From Phenylobacterium aquaticum (GTDB taxonomy: Bacteria; Pseudomonadota; Alphaproteobacteria; Caulobacterales; Caulobacteraceae), in NCBI RefSeq assembly GCF_022695515.1, contig NZ_JALDPT010000001.1, positions 124,001 to 188,000 on the forward strand: 64,000 nucleotides of DNA, read 5' to 3'. Shown here piece by piece: positions 6,823-15,490 of this stretch (positions are counted from its first letter, which is position 1; every line of letters begins with the position of its first letter). The notes below the pieces were generated by a model. That model was not told where the DNA came from. It ran no database searches and saw only the letters and a list, made by a program, of their open reading frames with translations. Position numbers and translations under genes: made by a program.

Positions 6823-8508
6823 TCAGGCGGCGTTCGCCCGGTTCTGCCCGTTACGCATTAGCTCTGCGCAGGCGCGGCGCGCTCCACAATGGCGTTGAGC
6901 TCGCAGCCGCGGCAACATGCCGAATGCGCCGGCCTCGGGGCCAAGCCGGCTCTTGAGGAAGGCCTCGACCATGAAACCCGGCGCATGGCGAATGAGCAGC
7001 GCGCCCTGCAGGGTGACAACGAGGTCTCGGCAGAGGCGGCGAAGGTTCGCCTCGTCATCTGCCACACGCGCAGAGTCGAGGACGAGGTCGATCTGGCGGT
7101 CCAGTCGCGGATCGGCGCCGCGGGCGGGGGCGAGTTCGGTGTCGAGCGCGTCCAAGACCTCAGGGGCGCGTTGCAACGCCCGCTGGACGTCCAGGCCCAT
7201 GATGTTCCCGGCTCCCTCCCAGACGGAGTACAGCGGCAGTTCGCGATAGAGCCGGGGCAGGCCACTGTCTTCGACATAGCCATTGCCGCCCAGCACCTCG
7301 AGAGCCTCGGCTCCCACGACGGGGCCGCGCTTGCACACCCAGAACTTGGTGGCAGGCGTGACGAGGCGGCGGAAAAGCGCCTCGGCGGGGTCGCTCGGCG
7401 CGTCGAAGGCGCGGGCCAGGCGAAAGGCGACGGCGGTGGCGGCCTCCACCTCCAAGGCGAGATCCGCCAGCACGTTGGCCATAAGCGGCTGTTCGATCAA
7501 CGGCCTCTGGAAGGCGGTGCGAAATTGGGCGTGGTGCAGCGCCAGGGCCAGCGCGCGGCGCTGCACGCCGGCGGAGCCGACGATGTTGTCGAGCCGCGTG
7601 AATTCCACCATCTCGAGGATGGTGGGCACGCCGCGGCCCTCGTCGCCGATCAGCCACCCGAGCGCACCCTCGAATTCCACCTCTGACGACGCGTTCGACC
7701 GATTGCCGAGCTTGTCCTTCAGCCGCTGGAAGCGCAGGGCGTTGAGGTTCCCATCTGGCGTCCAGCGCGGCAGGAAGAAGCACGAAAGGCCACCCGGCGC
7801 TTGCGCCAGGATCAGGAAGGCGTCGCACATCGGCGCCGACATGAACCACTTATGCCCGACGATGCGATAGGCGCTCCCGGGTCCTGCCGCGCCTACCGCT
7901 TCGGCCCGAGTCGTATTGGCTCGCACGTCGGAGCCGCCCTGCTTTTCGGTCATGCCCATGCCCACGAGCGCCCCGGCCTTCTCGGTGACGGGACGATGGG
8001 CCGGGTCGTAGACGCGCGAATAGAGCTTCGGAAGCCAGGCGCGCAGGCTCTCATCGGCCCGCGCCAGGATCGGGACCGCGGCGTGGGTCATGGAGATCGG
8101 GCAGCTCGTGCCGGCCTCCACCTGGCCGCTCATGTAGAGGCCCGCGGCCCGCCGCACATGGGCGCCTGGCCTCGGATCCGACCAAGGGGAGGACTGGAGA
8201 CCCTGGGCGACGTGAAGCCGCATCAGGGCGTGGTAGGCAGGATGGAATTCCACCCTGTCGACACGTTCGCCGTAGCGATCGTGGGTCTCGAGCCGGGGGA
8301 CCTCGCGGTTCGCGACCCTTCCAAGCTCGAGCGTCGCGGCTGTTCCAAGCGTTTCGCCATAAGCGGTCAGCTCATCGAGCGCCCACGCCGCACCTTCTCC
8401 GACAACAGCCTCCATCAGCGCCACGTCCGAGAGGAAAAGGTTGTAGTCTACCAAAGGTGGCGGCTGGTTGAGGACCTCATGGGTCTGAAAACACGGTCGG
8501 GCGCTCAT
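6823..8508 (-). CDS. aidB: AidB-type acyl-CoA dehydrogenase (DNA alkylation response family)
   Basis: 561 residues, close to the 541 of E. coli AidB, a flavoprotein of the acyl-CoA dehydrogenase fold that protects DNA under alkylation or low oxygen. The N-terminus HEVLNQPPPLVDYNLFLSD is the hallmark of AidB. FAD-binding and catalytic-domain segments are visible: SCPISMTHAAVPIL, GMGMTEKQGGSDVRANTT, HKWFMSAPMCDAFLILAQ and EVLGGNGYVEDSGLPRLYRE. The Arg-rich C-terminus fits the AidB DNA-binding region. The ATG at 8508 overlaps the stop of a 30-codon micro-ORF as ATGA. The ECF-type promoter lies at 8684-8708. Confidence 0.92.
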   Translation of the reverse strand: MSARPCFQTHEVLNQPPPLVDYNLFLSDVALMEAVVGEGAAWALDELTAYGETLGTAATLELGRVANREVPRLETHDRYGERVDRVEFHPAYHALMRLHVAQGLQSSPWSDPRPGAHVRRAAGLYMSGQVEAGTSCPISMTHAAVPILARADESLRAWLPKLYSRVYDPAHRPVTEKAGALVGMGMTEKQGGSDVRANTTRAEAVGAAGPGSAYRIVGHKWFMSAPMCDAFLILAQAPGGLSCFFLPRWTPDGNLNALRFQRLKDKLGNRSNASSEVEFEGALGWLIGDEGRGVPTILEMVEFTRLDNIVGSAGVQRRALALALHHAQFRTAFQRPLIEQPLMANVLADLALEVEAATAVAFRLARAFDAPSDPAEALFRRLVTPATKFWVCKRGPVVGAEALEVLGGNGYVEDSGLPRLYRELPLYSVWEGAGNIMGLDVQRALQRAPEVLDALDTELAPARGADPRLDRQIDLVLDSARVADDEANLRRLCRDLVVTLQGALLIRHAPGFMVEAFLKSRLGPEAGAFGMLPRLRAQRHCGARRACAELMRNGQNRANAA

Positions 8509-8597
8509 GACAGATCGTCAGGCTCCTCAGGGCGACGCCGGCATCCCGAAGCTTCGCGGAGCCCAGTTCGGCTCTTCGCCGTGGTCTGTTCGCTCAT
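8505..8597 (-). CDS. 30-codon micro-ORF translationally coupled to aidB
   Basis: Starts ATG 8597 after a GAGGCGAGAAGCG leader and ends in a TGA that overlaps the aidB ATG (ATGA). The product begins MSEQTTAKSRTG and has no hydrophobic segment. It occupies most of the otherwise long 175-base leader between the -10 element and aidB. It may be a real small protein or a leader ORF that sets aidB translation; I cannot tell which from sequence alone. Confidence 0.4.
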   Translation of the reverse strand: MSEQTTAKSRTGLREASGCRRRPEEPDDLS

Positions 8598-8683
8598 CGC
8601 TTCTCGCCTCGGCGTGGAGGGAATCTAAAGGACGTGATCTCCGCCATTCCTGCGGCTGAGCGACACGTTTCACTGGTGACAGC

Positions 8684-8708
8684 GACGCAGCCGATGCGGC
8701 CGCATTAC
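8684..8708 (-). promoter_or_regulatory. ECF-type promoter (GTAATG-N15-CGTC) for aidB
   Basis: Minus strand GTAATG, 15 bases, CGTC. It lies 86 bases from the micro-ORF start and 175 from aidB. Its -35 is only 24 bases from the -35 of the divergent site at 8733. Confidence 0.8.
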
Positions 8709-8732
8709 CCTCGTCTTGCACCGGGCGGTCGC

Positions 8733-8757
8733 GTAAGGCCGAAGCTCGATGCGCGTC
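8733..8757 (+). promoter_or_regulatory. ECF-type promoter (GTAAGG-N15-CGTC) for the lipoprotein gene
   Basis: Plus strand GTAAGG, 15 bases, CGTC, ending 60 bases before ATG 8818. Because transcription should begin near 8765, a translational start at ATG 8749 is excluded. Confidence 0.8.
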
Positions 8758-8817
8758 ATGCTACGCGAGCCGATGCGTACGACCCCGGCGCCCCTCCAAC
8801 CGGGAGCCTCGAGATCG

Positions 8818-9348
8818 ATGCGACGCGTTCAAGGCGAAGTCGATGCATTGCTGACAGGGCGCCCGCCCGCGGCCAGGTTGGCCACCAAGACATCCGTGGC
8901 GCTTGCCGTCCTCGGCGTATTGGTGAGCGCTTGCACGACAAGCCCACCAAACACCACGCGGGGAGGTCCGTCGCGTCCGATCGTGAACGCCACGCAGCAG
9001 CCGCTCCGGGACCTGAATGTCATGCGCGAGACGACGCCAGAGGTTCTCCAAGAGGCGCTCCGCGCGCCGTACGCCGTCCCTACGGGCGGCTGTCCCGCAG
9101 TGCGAGCTCAGAACCTTCGCCTCGACGCCGCGCTTGGGCCTGACGTGGACGCGCCGAAGGTGACTGAGGGGCGCGTGCAGGCGTTCGCGGCTGAGACCGT
9201 CAGGAGCGCAGCGGCCCTGCCGTACCGCGGCCTGGTGAGGAAGCTCTCAGGCGCTGCGGCCATCGATGAGGCGCGCAGCGCCGCGATCCTGGCCGGCATG
9301 GTGCGCCGTGGATATCTAAGGGGCCTCCTGCAAGCTTGCGGCGCCTAG
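8818..9348 (+). CDS. Putative lipoprotein, conserved hypothetical
   Basis: 176 residues from ATG 8818. A hydrophobic segment SVALAVLGVLVSAC ends in a lipobox (VSAC), followed by TTSPPNTTRGGPSRP, a Pro/Gly linker. The mature domain has a conserved-looking block (NATQQPLRDLNVMRETTPE, then LRAPYAVPTGGCPAVRAQN) seen in unnamed alphaproteobacterial secreted proteins, and a small amphipathic tail with a hydrophobic helix (AAILAGMVRRGYLRGLLQ). Function unknown. Start: the promoter at 8733-8757 rules out 8749; 8818 gives a normal leader, while TTG 8878 would give a textbook 18-residue lipoprotein signal and is a serious alternative. Confidence 0.7.
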   Translation: MRRVQGEVDALLTGRPPAARLATKTSVALAVLGVLVSACTTSPPNTTRGGPSRPIVNATQQPLRDLNVMRETTPEVLQEALRAPYAVPTGGCPAVRAQNLRLDAALGPDVDAPKVTEGRVQAFAAETVRSAAALPYRGLVRKLSGAAAIDEARSAAILAGMVRRGYLRGLLQACGA

Positions 9349-9397
9349 CTTGCGGACGCCTTAGGGGCTCCCTCGCGACCACTCCGCGCGGTGCGCC

Positions 9398-9595
9398 TCA
9401 GCGGCTCATCGGCACGCAGAGGCTGGATTCGCCCGAGAGTTCGAAGGCGACCACGGCCGCGCCCGCCCGCCCGCCCGCCACGATTAGATCGGCCCCGCCG
9501 GCGACTTGCAGGATGGCATCAAGGGTGGTTCTGGGGCCTTCAGCGACGTTGAGGCCCGAGTCCCGGACCGCCGGGGGAAGCGGACTTGGCCGCGT
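9398..9595 (-). pseudogene. Possible remnant of a universal stress protein C-terminus
   Basis: An open frame without a start codon, bounded upstream by an in-frame TGA at 9596. It reads GLNVAEGPRTTLDAILQVAG, then GADLIVAGGRAG and ends SSLCVPMSR. The block ADLIVAGG near the C-terminus matches the nucleotide-binding end of the three intact USPs in this window (DLIVAGAYGHS, DLIVAGGYGHT, DLIVSGAFGHS), but the GHS and GEW residues are lost. Upstream frames do not restore the rest of the domain. I call it a decayed USP with low confidence. Confidence 0.3.
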
Positions 9596-9739
9596 TCAAG
9601 GTCGAGACGCAACGGCGCTCAGCAGGCGCCGGTGGGCCTCGGCCTCCGGCTGGACACGGCAAAAATTGGACCACGAGCGTGCCAGGCGCAGCGCGGGGCC
9701 GCTCAGAGCTGGCGCTCGCGGAGGTATCCGAGGTGTCGC

Positions 9740-9776
9740 GGCTCCGCCCCGACGCGCGAGAGTTCGGGGCGGAGCC
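9740..9776 (-). terminator. Strong hairpin downstream of the YflT-type stress gene
   Basis: Perfect 13-bp arms GGCTCCGCCCCGA / TCGGGGCGGAGCC with an 11-base loop, 41 bases after the stop codon at 9818. No T-run follows on the minus strand, so it may act as a rho-assisted terminator or 3' stabiliser. Confidence 0.55.
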
Positions 9777-9817
9777 TGCATCGATCACAGACGCGCGAAG
9801 GCGGCGACCGTCCGAGC

Positions 9818-10402
9818 TCAGGCCTTCACCGCCGCGGGAGCTCCATGGTGCCGCTGCTGAGCCGCGTGGCCCTCATGGCCGGCGCAGGTGCCGTGATGAA
9901 CGTGGAGGTCGCTGGGCATGGCCGACTTCAGCAGCTCCTGAACCCGCTTGATCTGCTCCGGCGCGCCGTGCGCCAGGACCAGGAATCGATCCGCCTTGAT
10001 CGCTTCCTCATAGCGGACGACGGAGTCCTTCGGGATGCCGATGCTAGCCAAGGCCCCGGCGAGAGCGCTCACGCCGCCGACGAGGAGCGCACCCTCGGCG
10101 GCGCCTAGGAGCATGGCGGCGAGATGACCCAGCACGACGACGGGGCCGACCAATGGCACGGTCATGAAGACGCCGCCCACGAACAGGCCCCAGAGGCCGC
10201 CCCAGAAAGCGCCGTTCTTACCCCAGAGCTTGATCCGATCGCCGACGTTGTAGAAGCCGATCACCTTCTCGTCGCTGTGATAGCCTTTGCCGATGATGGT
10301 GAGCTGCTGGACTGGAAAATCCGAGCGGCCGATTTCACGCACCGCCTCTTCAGCTTTGGCATGGCTGTCAAACACCGCAACGACAACATCTTCTTTGCTC
10401 AT
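9818..10402 (-). CDS. General stress protein, YflT/DUF1269-like membrane protein
   Basis: 194 residues. The N-terminal domain (VVVAVFDSHAKAEEAVREI, QLTIIGKGYHSDEKVIGFY) is the heat-induced stress protein YflT fold. A Gly-rich hairpin of two membrane segments follows (FWGGLWGLFVGGVFMTVPLVG and a second span after residue 110), then GIPKDSVVRYEEAIKADRFLVLAHG, the repeated beta-alpha unit. The C-terminus is His-rich (HVHHGTCAGHEGHAAQQRHHG), a possible metal tail. Start set at MSKEDVVV; the promoter at 10456-10480 leaves a 53-base leader. Confidence 0.85.
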   Translation of the reverse strand: MSKEDVVVAVFDSHAKAEEAVREIGRSDFPVQQLTIIGKGYHSDEKVIGFYNVGDRIKLWGKNGAFWGGLWGLFVGGVFMTVPLVGPVVVLGHLAAMLLGAAEGALLVGGVSALAGALASIGIPKDSVVRYEEAIKADRFLVLAHGAPEQIKRVQELLKSAMPSDLHVHHGTCAGHEGHAAQQRHHGAPAAVKA

Positions 10403-10455
10403 GGCTCCGCCCTTCGATCTTCGCCGTCCGACCCCATTGGCCGTGACGGACAAAA

Positions 10456-10480
10456 GACGCGCAACGCTCGACGGCATTAC
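10456..10480 (-). promoter_or_regulatory. ECF-type promoter (GTAATG-N15-CGTC) for the YflT-type stress gene
   Basis: Minus strand GTAATG, 15 bases, CGTC followed by TTTT. It ends 53 bases before the ATG at 10402. Confidence 0.83.
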
Positions 10481-10647
10481 ACGCCAGGTCGTAGGGGCTC
10501 GGCTTCGCGCCGGGCGGCCTCAGGATGATCGCCTCCAATGCGCGGGATCCACCTAAACGGCCCCGGTGCGCGGTGTTGAGATGGGGGCGGGCAAGGTCGC
10601 CCGTCACCGGCCAAGCGTTGCTCCAACGGGGGGCAGGCGCTGCGTGC

Positions 10648-11298
10648 CTAGACCGGTCCGCCTAGGCGCTGGCGAACCTTACGAATGTGCTCGCCCTCCT
10701 CGCACTGGCAATCGAGGAAGCCGTGTTCCGGGCAGGTCAGGCAAATGGCCTCGAGGCGCAGCTTCAGCGCCCGTCGGCCCCTGTGCAGCTTCACGTTGAC
10801 GTTGTTCAAGGTGAGACCCAGGCTGATCGCCACGCGATCACGCGGTTCGCCGAGGAGGTCGATGCGCCAGATCAGTTCGCTGTATTCCGCCTTCAGGGTC
10901 GGCAGGAGCCGATAAAGGCAGAAGCACACCGCCGCCTCCACCTCGACGTCGGCTTCCATCGGCAGCTCATCCAGCTCAGCCGGTTCATGCAGCGTTTCGC
11001 GACGCCGCGAGCGGCGTCGATGATGATCCACGAGGGTTGTGGCGAGGATACGGCTCAGCCAGCCGCGGACAGACTCCACGTCTCGCAGGTCGTGCGACCG
11101 GGCGAGGGCCTTGGCCATGAACTCCTGCAGCACATCCTCCGCGTCATGGTGGCTGCCCAGCCGTCGACGCAGGAACAAGAGGAAGTCGCGGTGGCATTCA
11201 ACGAGCTCGCGCCGCACCGCCGCGTCCGCGGCCTTGGCGGCGTCGCCGCGGCCTGAGGTGGTCTTCGGGTCGTCATCGTCGTCATCGCGTCTTTTCAT
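10648..11298 (-). CDS. ECF sigma factor 1 with Cys-rich C-terminal tail; candidate master regulator
   Basis: 216 residues. Region 2 is seen as DFLLFLRRRLGSHHDAEDVLQEFMAKALA and the -10-reading part VRGWLSRILATTLVDHHRRR; region 4 as LGEPRDRVAISLGLTLNNVNVKLHRGRRALK. The N-terminus has an acidic DDDDDD run. After region 4 comes a tail CLTCPEHGFLDCQC, a CxxC...CxC pattern that could bind zinc or copper. ECF factors of the CorE type (Myxococcus xanthus) use such a tail to sense metal without an anti-sigma factor; applying that here is inference. No anti-sigma gene is adjacent. Start at MKRRDDDD. Its own promoter (11320-11344) carries the window-wide motif, so it probably activates itself. Confidence 0.9.
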   Translation of the reverse strand: MKRRDDDDDDPKTTSGRGDAAKAADAAVRRELVECHRDFLLFLRRRLGSHHDAEDVLQEFMAKALARSHDLRDVESVRGWLSRILATTLVDHHRRRSRRRETLHEPAELDELPMEADVEVEAAVCFCLYRLLPTLKAEYSELIWRIDLLGEPRDRVAISLGLTLNNVNVKLHRGRRALKLRLEAICLTCPEHGFLDCQCEEGEHIRKVRQRLGGPV

Positions 11299-11319
11299 CG
11301 GCGAACCTCCTGGGGTGAT

Positions 11320-11344
11320 GACGCGCAAGGCTGCATGGGCTTAC
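11320..11344 (-). promoter_or_regulatory. ECF-type promoter (GTAAGC-N15-CGTC) for sigma factor 1 (autoregulation)
   Basis: Minus strand GTAAGC, 15 bases, CGTC, only 21 bases before the sigma factor ATG at 11298. It is the shortest leader of the set, with AGGAGG in between serving as Shine-Dalgarno. Confidence 0.83.
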
Positions 11345-11439
11345 GCAACGGGGCGATGGCCCCCGACCTGGCCGCCGTTCCGCGGTGTTCACACCTGAAC
11401 CGTTCCGTTTCCAGCAGCCGGCGCCTGGGAGAGCGGCCT

Positions 11440-11464
11440 GTAACGGGTCTGCATCCCGTGCGTC
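11440..11464 (+). promoter_or_regulatory. ECF-type promoter (GTAACG-N15-CGTC) for the Nramp-like transporter
   Basis: Plus strand GTAACG, 15 bases, CGTC, ending 79 bases before ATG 11544. Confidence 0.82.
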
Positions 11465-11543
11465 AGGCCTCCACGGCAAGCGCCTGGTGCGGCTCTCGGA
11501 CCTCGGCGTCGTCGCGAGTATTCGATCAGCCAGAAGGTGACGC

Positions 11544-12863
11544 ATGGCCCCAGAGACGGTCCAGCAAGGCATGGCCGCAGAAGAGGCGGACGCGCCGCCG
11601 CCGCGCGGCAAAGGCCGCGGCCCCGAGTGGTTGCGGGCGCTCGGCCCTGGCTTGATCACCGGCGCGGCTGATGATGATCCGAGCGGCATCGCCACCTACA
11701 GCCAGGCCGGCGCCCAATTCGGCCTCAACATGCTGTGGACGATGGCGTTTACCCTGCCTCTGATGGCCGCCGTCCAGATGATCAGCGCGCGGATCGGCCG
11801 CGTGACAGGCGCGGGCCTGGCGGCGAACATGGGCCGCGTCTTCCCCCGCTGGGCGGTCACCTCGCTGGTGGCGTTGCTGTTCGTCGCCAACACCATCAAC
11901 ATCGCCGCCGACTTAGCGGCCATGGGCGCGGCGGCTCAGCTCGTCTTCGGCCGCGGCGCCCATCTCTTCACGCTTCTGTTCGGCTTGGGATCGCTCCTGC
12001 TGCAGGTTTTCGTGCCCTATCACCGCTATGTCCGGTTCCTGAAGTGGCTGACCCTGGCGCTGTTCGCCTATGTCGGGGTCATCTTCACCGTCCATATCGA
12101 TTGGGGGCAGGTGGCCGCGCGAACCTTCGCGCCCCACGTGGAGCTGAACGGCGCACTGATGACCTTGGTGGTCGCGGTGTTCGGCACCACCATCAGCCCC
12201 TACCTATTCTTCTGGCAGAGCTCGCAGGAGGTGGAGGACCAGGAAGCCGATCCCGATCAGGCCGCGCTGCTCGCCGCACCCGCCCAGGCGCCCCGACAGC
12301 TGCGTCGTATCCGCTGGGACACGTTGGTGGGCATGGGTATGTCCAATCTGATCGCCTTTTTCATCATCCTGACGACGGCGGTCACGCTCAACGCCGCCGG
12401 CAAAACCGACATCCAGACGTCCGTCGACGCGGCGGCGGCCCTGGAGCCGGTGGCTGGCCGCTTCGCCTTCCTGCTGTTCAGCCTGGGGGTGATCGGAACC
12501 GGATTGCTCGCCATCCCGGTGCTGGCCGGCTCGGCGGGCTATGCGGTGGCGGAGGCGCGTGGCTGGGTCAGCGGACTGGAGCGAAAACCCAGGTCCGCGC
12601 TCGGCTTCTACGCCGTCATCGCCCTCGCCACCGGGCTGGGCTTCGCCCTGCACGACTCGCCGCTCGATCCGATCAAGGCGTTGTTCTGGAGCGCGGTCCT
12701 GAACGGCCTGATCTCTGTGCCGATCATGGCGGCGATGATGATCGTGGTCGGCCGGCGCTCGGTGATGGGGCCGTTCACGGCGCCCCCGATCCAGCGCCTC
12801 TTAGGTTGGGTGGCCACCCTGGTGATGGCGGCCGTGGCGCTCGGCATGTTCGTCTTCCGGTGA
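11544..12863 (+). CDS. Nramp-family divalent cation transporter with atypical metal site
   Basis: 439 residues, about 11 membrane spans in the LeuT-like fold. The first span region reads ITGAADDDPSGIATYSQAG, recognisably Nramp, but canonical Mn/Fe Nramps have DPGN there and a MPH motif in span 6. Here the equivalents are DPSG and TTISPYLFFWQSSQEVED, so the Asn and the Met metal ligands are missing. This places it in a divergent Nramp-related group and makes the substrate uncertain (possibly Mg or another hard cation). The position next to sigma factor 1 and under the same promoter type suggests a stress role. Confidence 0.85.
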   Translation: MAPETVQQGMAAEEADAPPPRGKGRGPEWLRALGPGLITGAADDDPSGIATYSQAGAQFGLNMLWTMAFTLPLMAAVQMISARIGRVTGAGLAANMGRVFPRWAVTSLVALLFVANTINIAADLAAMGAAAQLVFGRGAHLFTLLFGLGSLLLQVFVPYHRYVRFLKWLTLALFAYVGVIFTVHIDWGQVAARTFAPHVELNGALMTLVVAVFGTTISPYLFFWQSSQEVEDQEADPDQAALLAAPAQAPRQLRRIRWDTLVGMGMSNLIAFFIILTTAVTLNAAGKTDIQTSVDAAAALEPVAGRFAFLLFSLGVIGTGLLAIPVLAGSAGYAVAEARGWVSGLERKPRSALGFYAVIALATGLGFALHDSPLDPIKALFWSAVLNGLISVPIMAAMMIVVGRRSVMGPFTAPPIQRLLGWVATLVMAAVALGMFVFR

Positions 12864-13053
12864 GCGGCGCGACGGGCGCGCCCAACTCGGGGTTTCATCC
12901 CAGGCGCCCCGAGGCGCTGGTTCGCGCGCAGATCACCGACAACTCGGCTGGCGGCGACGCGGCCCTGCCGCTCGTCGCGATCGCCGCCCAGTGTCGGCTT
13001 GGGCCGCCGCGCCGCCGCCTGTTGAACTCAAAACCGGCCGTCACCGAGCCCGC

Positions 13054-15404
13054 TCAGATCTTGACCGTTCGCAGTCGCAAGGCGTTGCCGATGACGCTCA
13101 CCGAAGAGGCCGCCATCGCCGCCGCGGCGATGATCGGTGAGAGCAGGAGGCCGAAGACGGGATATAGCACCCCGGCGGCGATTGGGATTCCGGCGATGTT
13201 GTAGGCGAACGCGAACACCAGGTTCTGTCGGATGTTGCGCATCACCGCGTGGCTGAGCCGCCGCGCGCGCGCCAGAGCCAGCAGGTCACCCGTCAGCAGG
13301 GTGACTCCGGCGCTCTCGATGGCCACGTCTGCGCCCGCGCCCATGGCGATGCCGACATCGGCGGCCGCCAGCGCTGGCGCGTCATTGACCCCATCACCGG
13401 CCATGGCCACCACGCGGCCCTCGTTGCGGAGCCTCGCCACGACGGAGGCCTTGTCCTGCGGCAGCACCTCGGCGGCGACCTCGTCGATGCCGAGCCGTCG
13501 GGCCACCGCGTCCGCCGTCGTCTGATTGTCTCCGGTCATCATTACGACCCGGATCTGCGCGGCCTTGAGCGCGCGCACGGCTTCCGCGCTGGTCGCCTTG
13601 ATCGGGTCGGCGATGCCGATGACGCCGGCCAGGCGACCCTCGATGGCGACGAAGATCGCGGTGGCGCCCTCCTGGCGCAGGGTCTCGGCTGTCGCCTCCA
13701 GGGACGCCGTCTCGACGCCCTGTGACTTGAGGAACTTAGGATTGCCGAGCACGAGACGGCGCCCGTCGACCTGGCCGAGCACGCCGCGGCCGACGGGAGA
13801 CTCGAACTCGGTGGGATCGCTGAGGGTGAGCTTTCGTTCGACCGCCGCGCGAACGATGGCGTCCCCAAGCGGATGCTCGCTGGCGCGCTCCAGGCTCGCG
13901 GCGAGCCTCAGGAGCTCCGTCTCATCCTGACCCTCGGCGGCCTTGAGCGCGGTCACGGCCGGATGGCCTTCGGTCAAGGTGCCAGTCTTGTCGACGACTA
14001 GGGTGTCGACCCGCTCGAACCGTTCGAGCGCCTCGGCGTTGCGGATGAGGACGCCGCTGCGCGCGCCGCGGCCGACGCCCACCATGATCGACATCGGCGT
14101 GGCCAGCCCCAAGGCGCAGGGACAGGCGATGATCAACACGGAGACAGCGGCGATCAGCGCATAGCCGAAGCGGGGTTCGGGGCCAACGGCCCACCAGACC
14201 GCGAAGGCGACAACGGCCACGCCGATGACCGCCGGCACGAACCAGCCGGAGACCTGGTCGGCCAGCCGCTGGATCGGCGCGCGGCTGCGCTGGGCCTGGG
14301 CCACCAGTTGCACTATCTGCGACAGGAGGGTGTCGGCGCCAACCCGCTCGGCGCGCATGACGAACGACCCCGTGGTGTTGATCGAGGCGCCGATCACCTT
14401 GGCGCCTTGCTCCTTCGTCACCGGCATGGACTCGCCCGTCACCATCGATTCGTCCACGGTGGCGCGGCCTTCGATCAGTTCGCCATCGACCGGCACCTTC
14501 TCGCCCGGCCGCACCCGCAGCCGGTCGCCAACCCCGATCTGGTCCAGGATCACTTCCTCGTCGCCGCCGTCCGGGCGCACGCGACGCGCGGTCTTCGGCG
14601 CGAGATCGAGGAGGGCGCGTATGGCGCCGGAGGTCTGTTCGCGCGCCCTGAGCTCGAGGACCTGCCCGAGCAGGACGAGTACGGTGATCACCGCGGCGGC
14701 TTCGAAATAGACCGGCACCGCACCCTGGGCGCCGCGGATCGCCGCCGGGAAGGCGTGCGGTGCGAGCAGCGCCACCACGCTGTAGGCCCAGGCCACGCCG
14801 ACCCCCATGGAGACCAGCGTGAACATGTTGAGGCGGCGGGTGCGCAAGGACGCCCATCCCCGCGCGAAGAACGTCCAGCCGGCCCACCAGACGACGGGGG
14901 TGGCGAGCGCGAACTGAATCCAGTCGGAGACATGCCGGTCGACCGCATCATCAGACCGGTCAGGTGACCGCCCATCTCCAGGGCGAGGACGGGAAGCGCG
15001 AGCACCAGGCCGACCCAGAAGCGGCGGGTCATGTCGACGAGTTCGGGGTTGGGTTGGGTCCCGGCCTCGATCGTCTCCGGTTCCAGCGCCATGCCGCAGA
15101 TCGGACAGGATCCTGGACCGAGCTGGCGGATCTGCGGGTGCATCGGGCACGTGTAGATGGCCCCCGCCGACGCCGGAGCCGACTCGACCGCTGCCGGCGA
15201 AAGATAGCGCGCCGGCTCGCTGATGAATTTCTCACGGCAACCGGCGGAGCAGAAGTGATAGGCGCGGCCCTCATGCTGCGCGTGGTGCGGCGTGGTCTCA
15301 GGGTCCACGGTCATCCCGCAGACTGGATCGACAACCTTCGCCGTGTCGGCCGCCGGGTCTTTCACCGCGGAGGCCTGATCATGTCGATGATGAATGTTCG
15401 TCAC
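13054..15404 (-). pseudogene. Cu(I)/Ag(I)-exporting P1B-1 ATPase, frame interrupted by one apparent missing base
   Basis: The N-terminal part (GTG 15404, SD GGGAG) encodes a YHS domain (DPVCGMTVDPETTPHHAQ ... [10 protein letters not shown]) and a heavy-metal-binding domain ([11 protein letters not shown] ... [10 protein letters not shown]). The remainder, in another frame, encodes the transport core: TGES loop, CPC metal motif ([13 protein letters not shown]), DKTGTLT phosphorylation site, SEHPLGDA and GDGVNDAP. The frames join near 14943-14952, where ...GGHLTGLMM should continue into [16 protein letters not shown]; one base added there restores a full-length protein of about 783 residues. 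Either an assembly error or a recent inactivation. No ECF motif upstream. It is divergent from a CsoR-family gene. Confidence 0.85.
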
Positions 15405-15427
15405 GCTGAACTCCCGCTCGGGATAAG

Positions 15428-15475
15428 GGCTTCCGGGGCGGAGAAGCCGCCTTGAAATTACCGGATCGGGGTATA
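15428..15475. promoter_or_regulatory. Divergent control region with two inverted repeats (ATPase / CsoR-like gene)
   Basis: Between the Cu-ATPase start (15404) and the CsoR-like start (15491) lie GGCTTC...GAAGCC (15428-15448) and TACC-N7-GGTA (15459-15473) inside a GGGGTATA context. G-tract elements flanked by TA are typical of CsoR/RcnR-type operators, so the second repeat is the better operator candidate. TATAGC at 15472-15477 could be the -10 for the regulator. Confidence 0.4.
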
Positions 15476-15490
15476 GCCTCGATCCTGCAG

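Noticed and set aside
11735-13204. 489-codon plus-strand frame over the Nramp-like gene
   Set aside because: Shadow frame; the 439-residue Nramp-like product has the membrane pattern and family motifs, this one does not.
15441-15463. GTAATT-N15-CGCC on the minus strand before the Cu-ATPase as a shared promoter
   Set aside because: The -10 is CGCC rather than CGTC, and the region is better explained by the CsoR-type inverted repeat; one mismatch in a four-base element is too weak.
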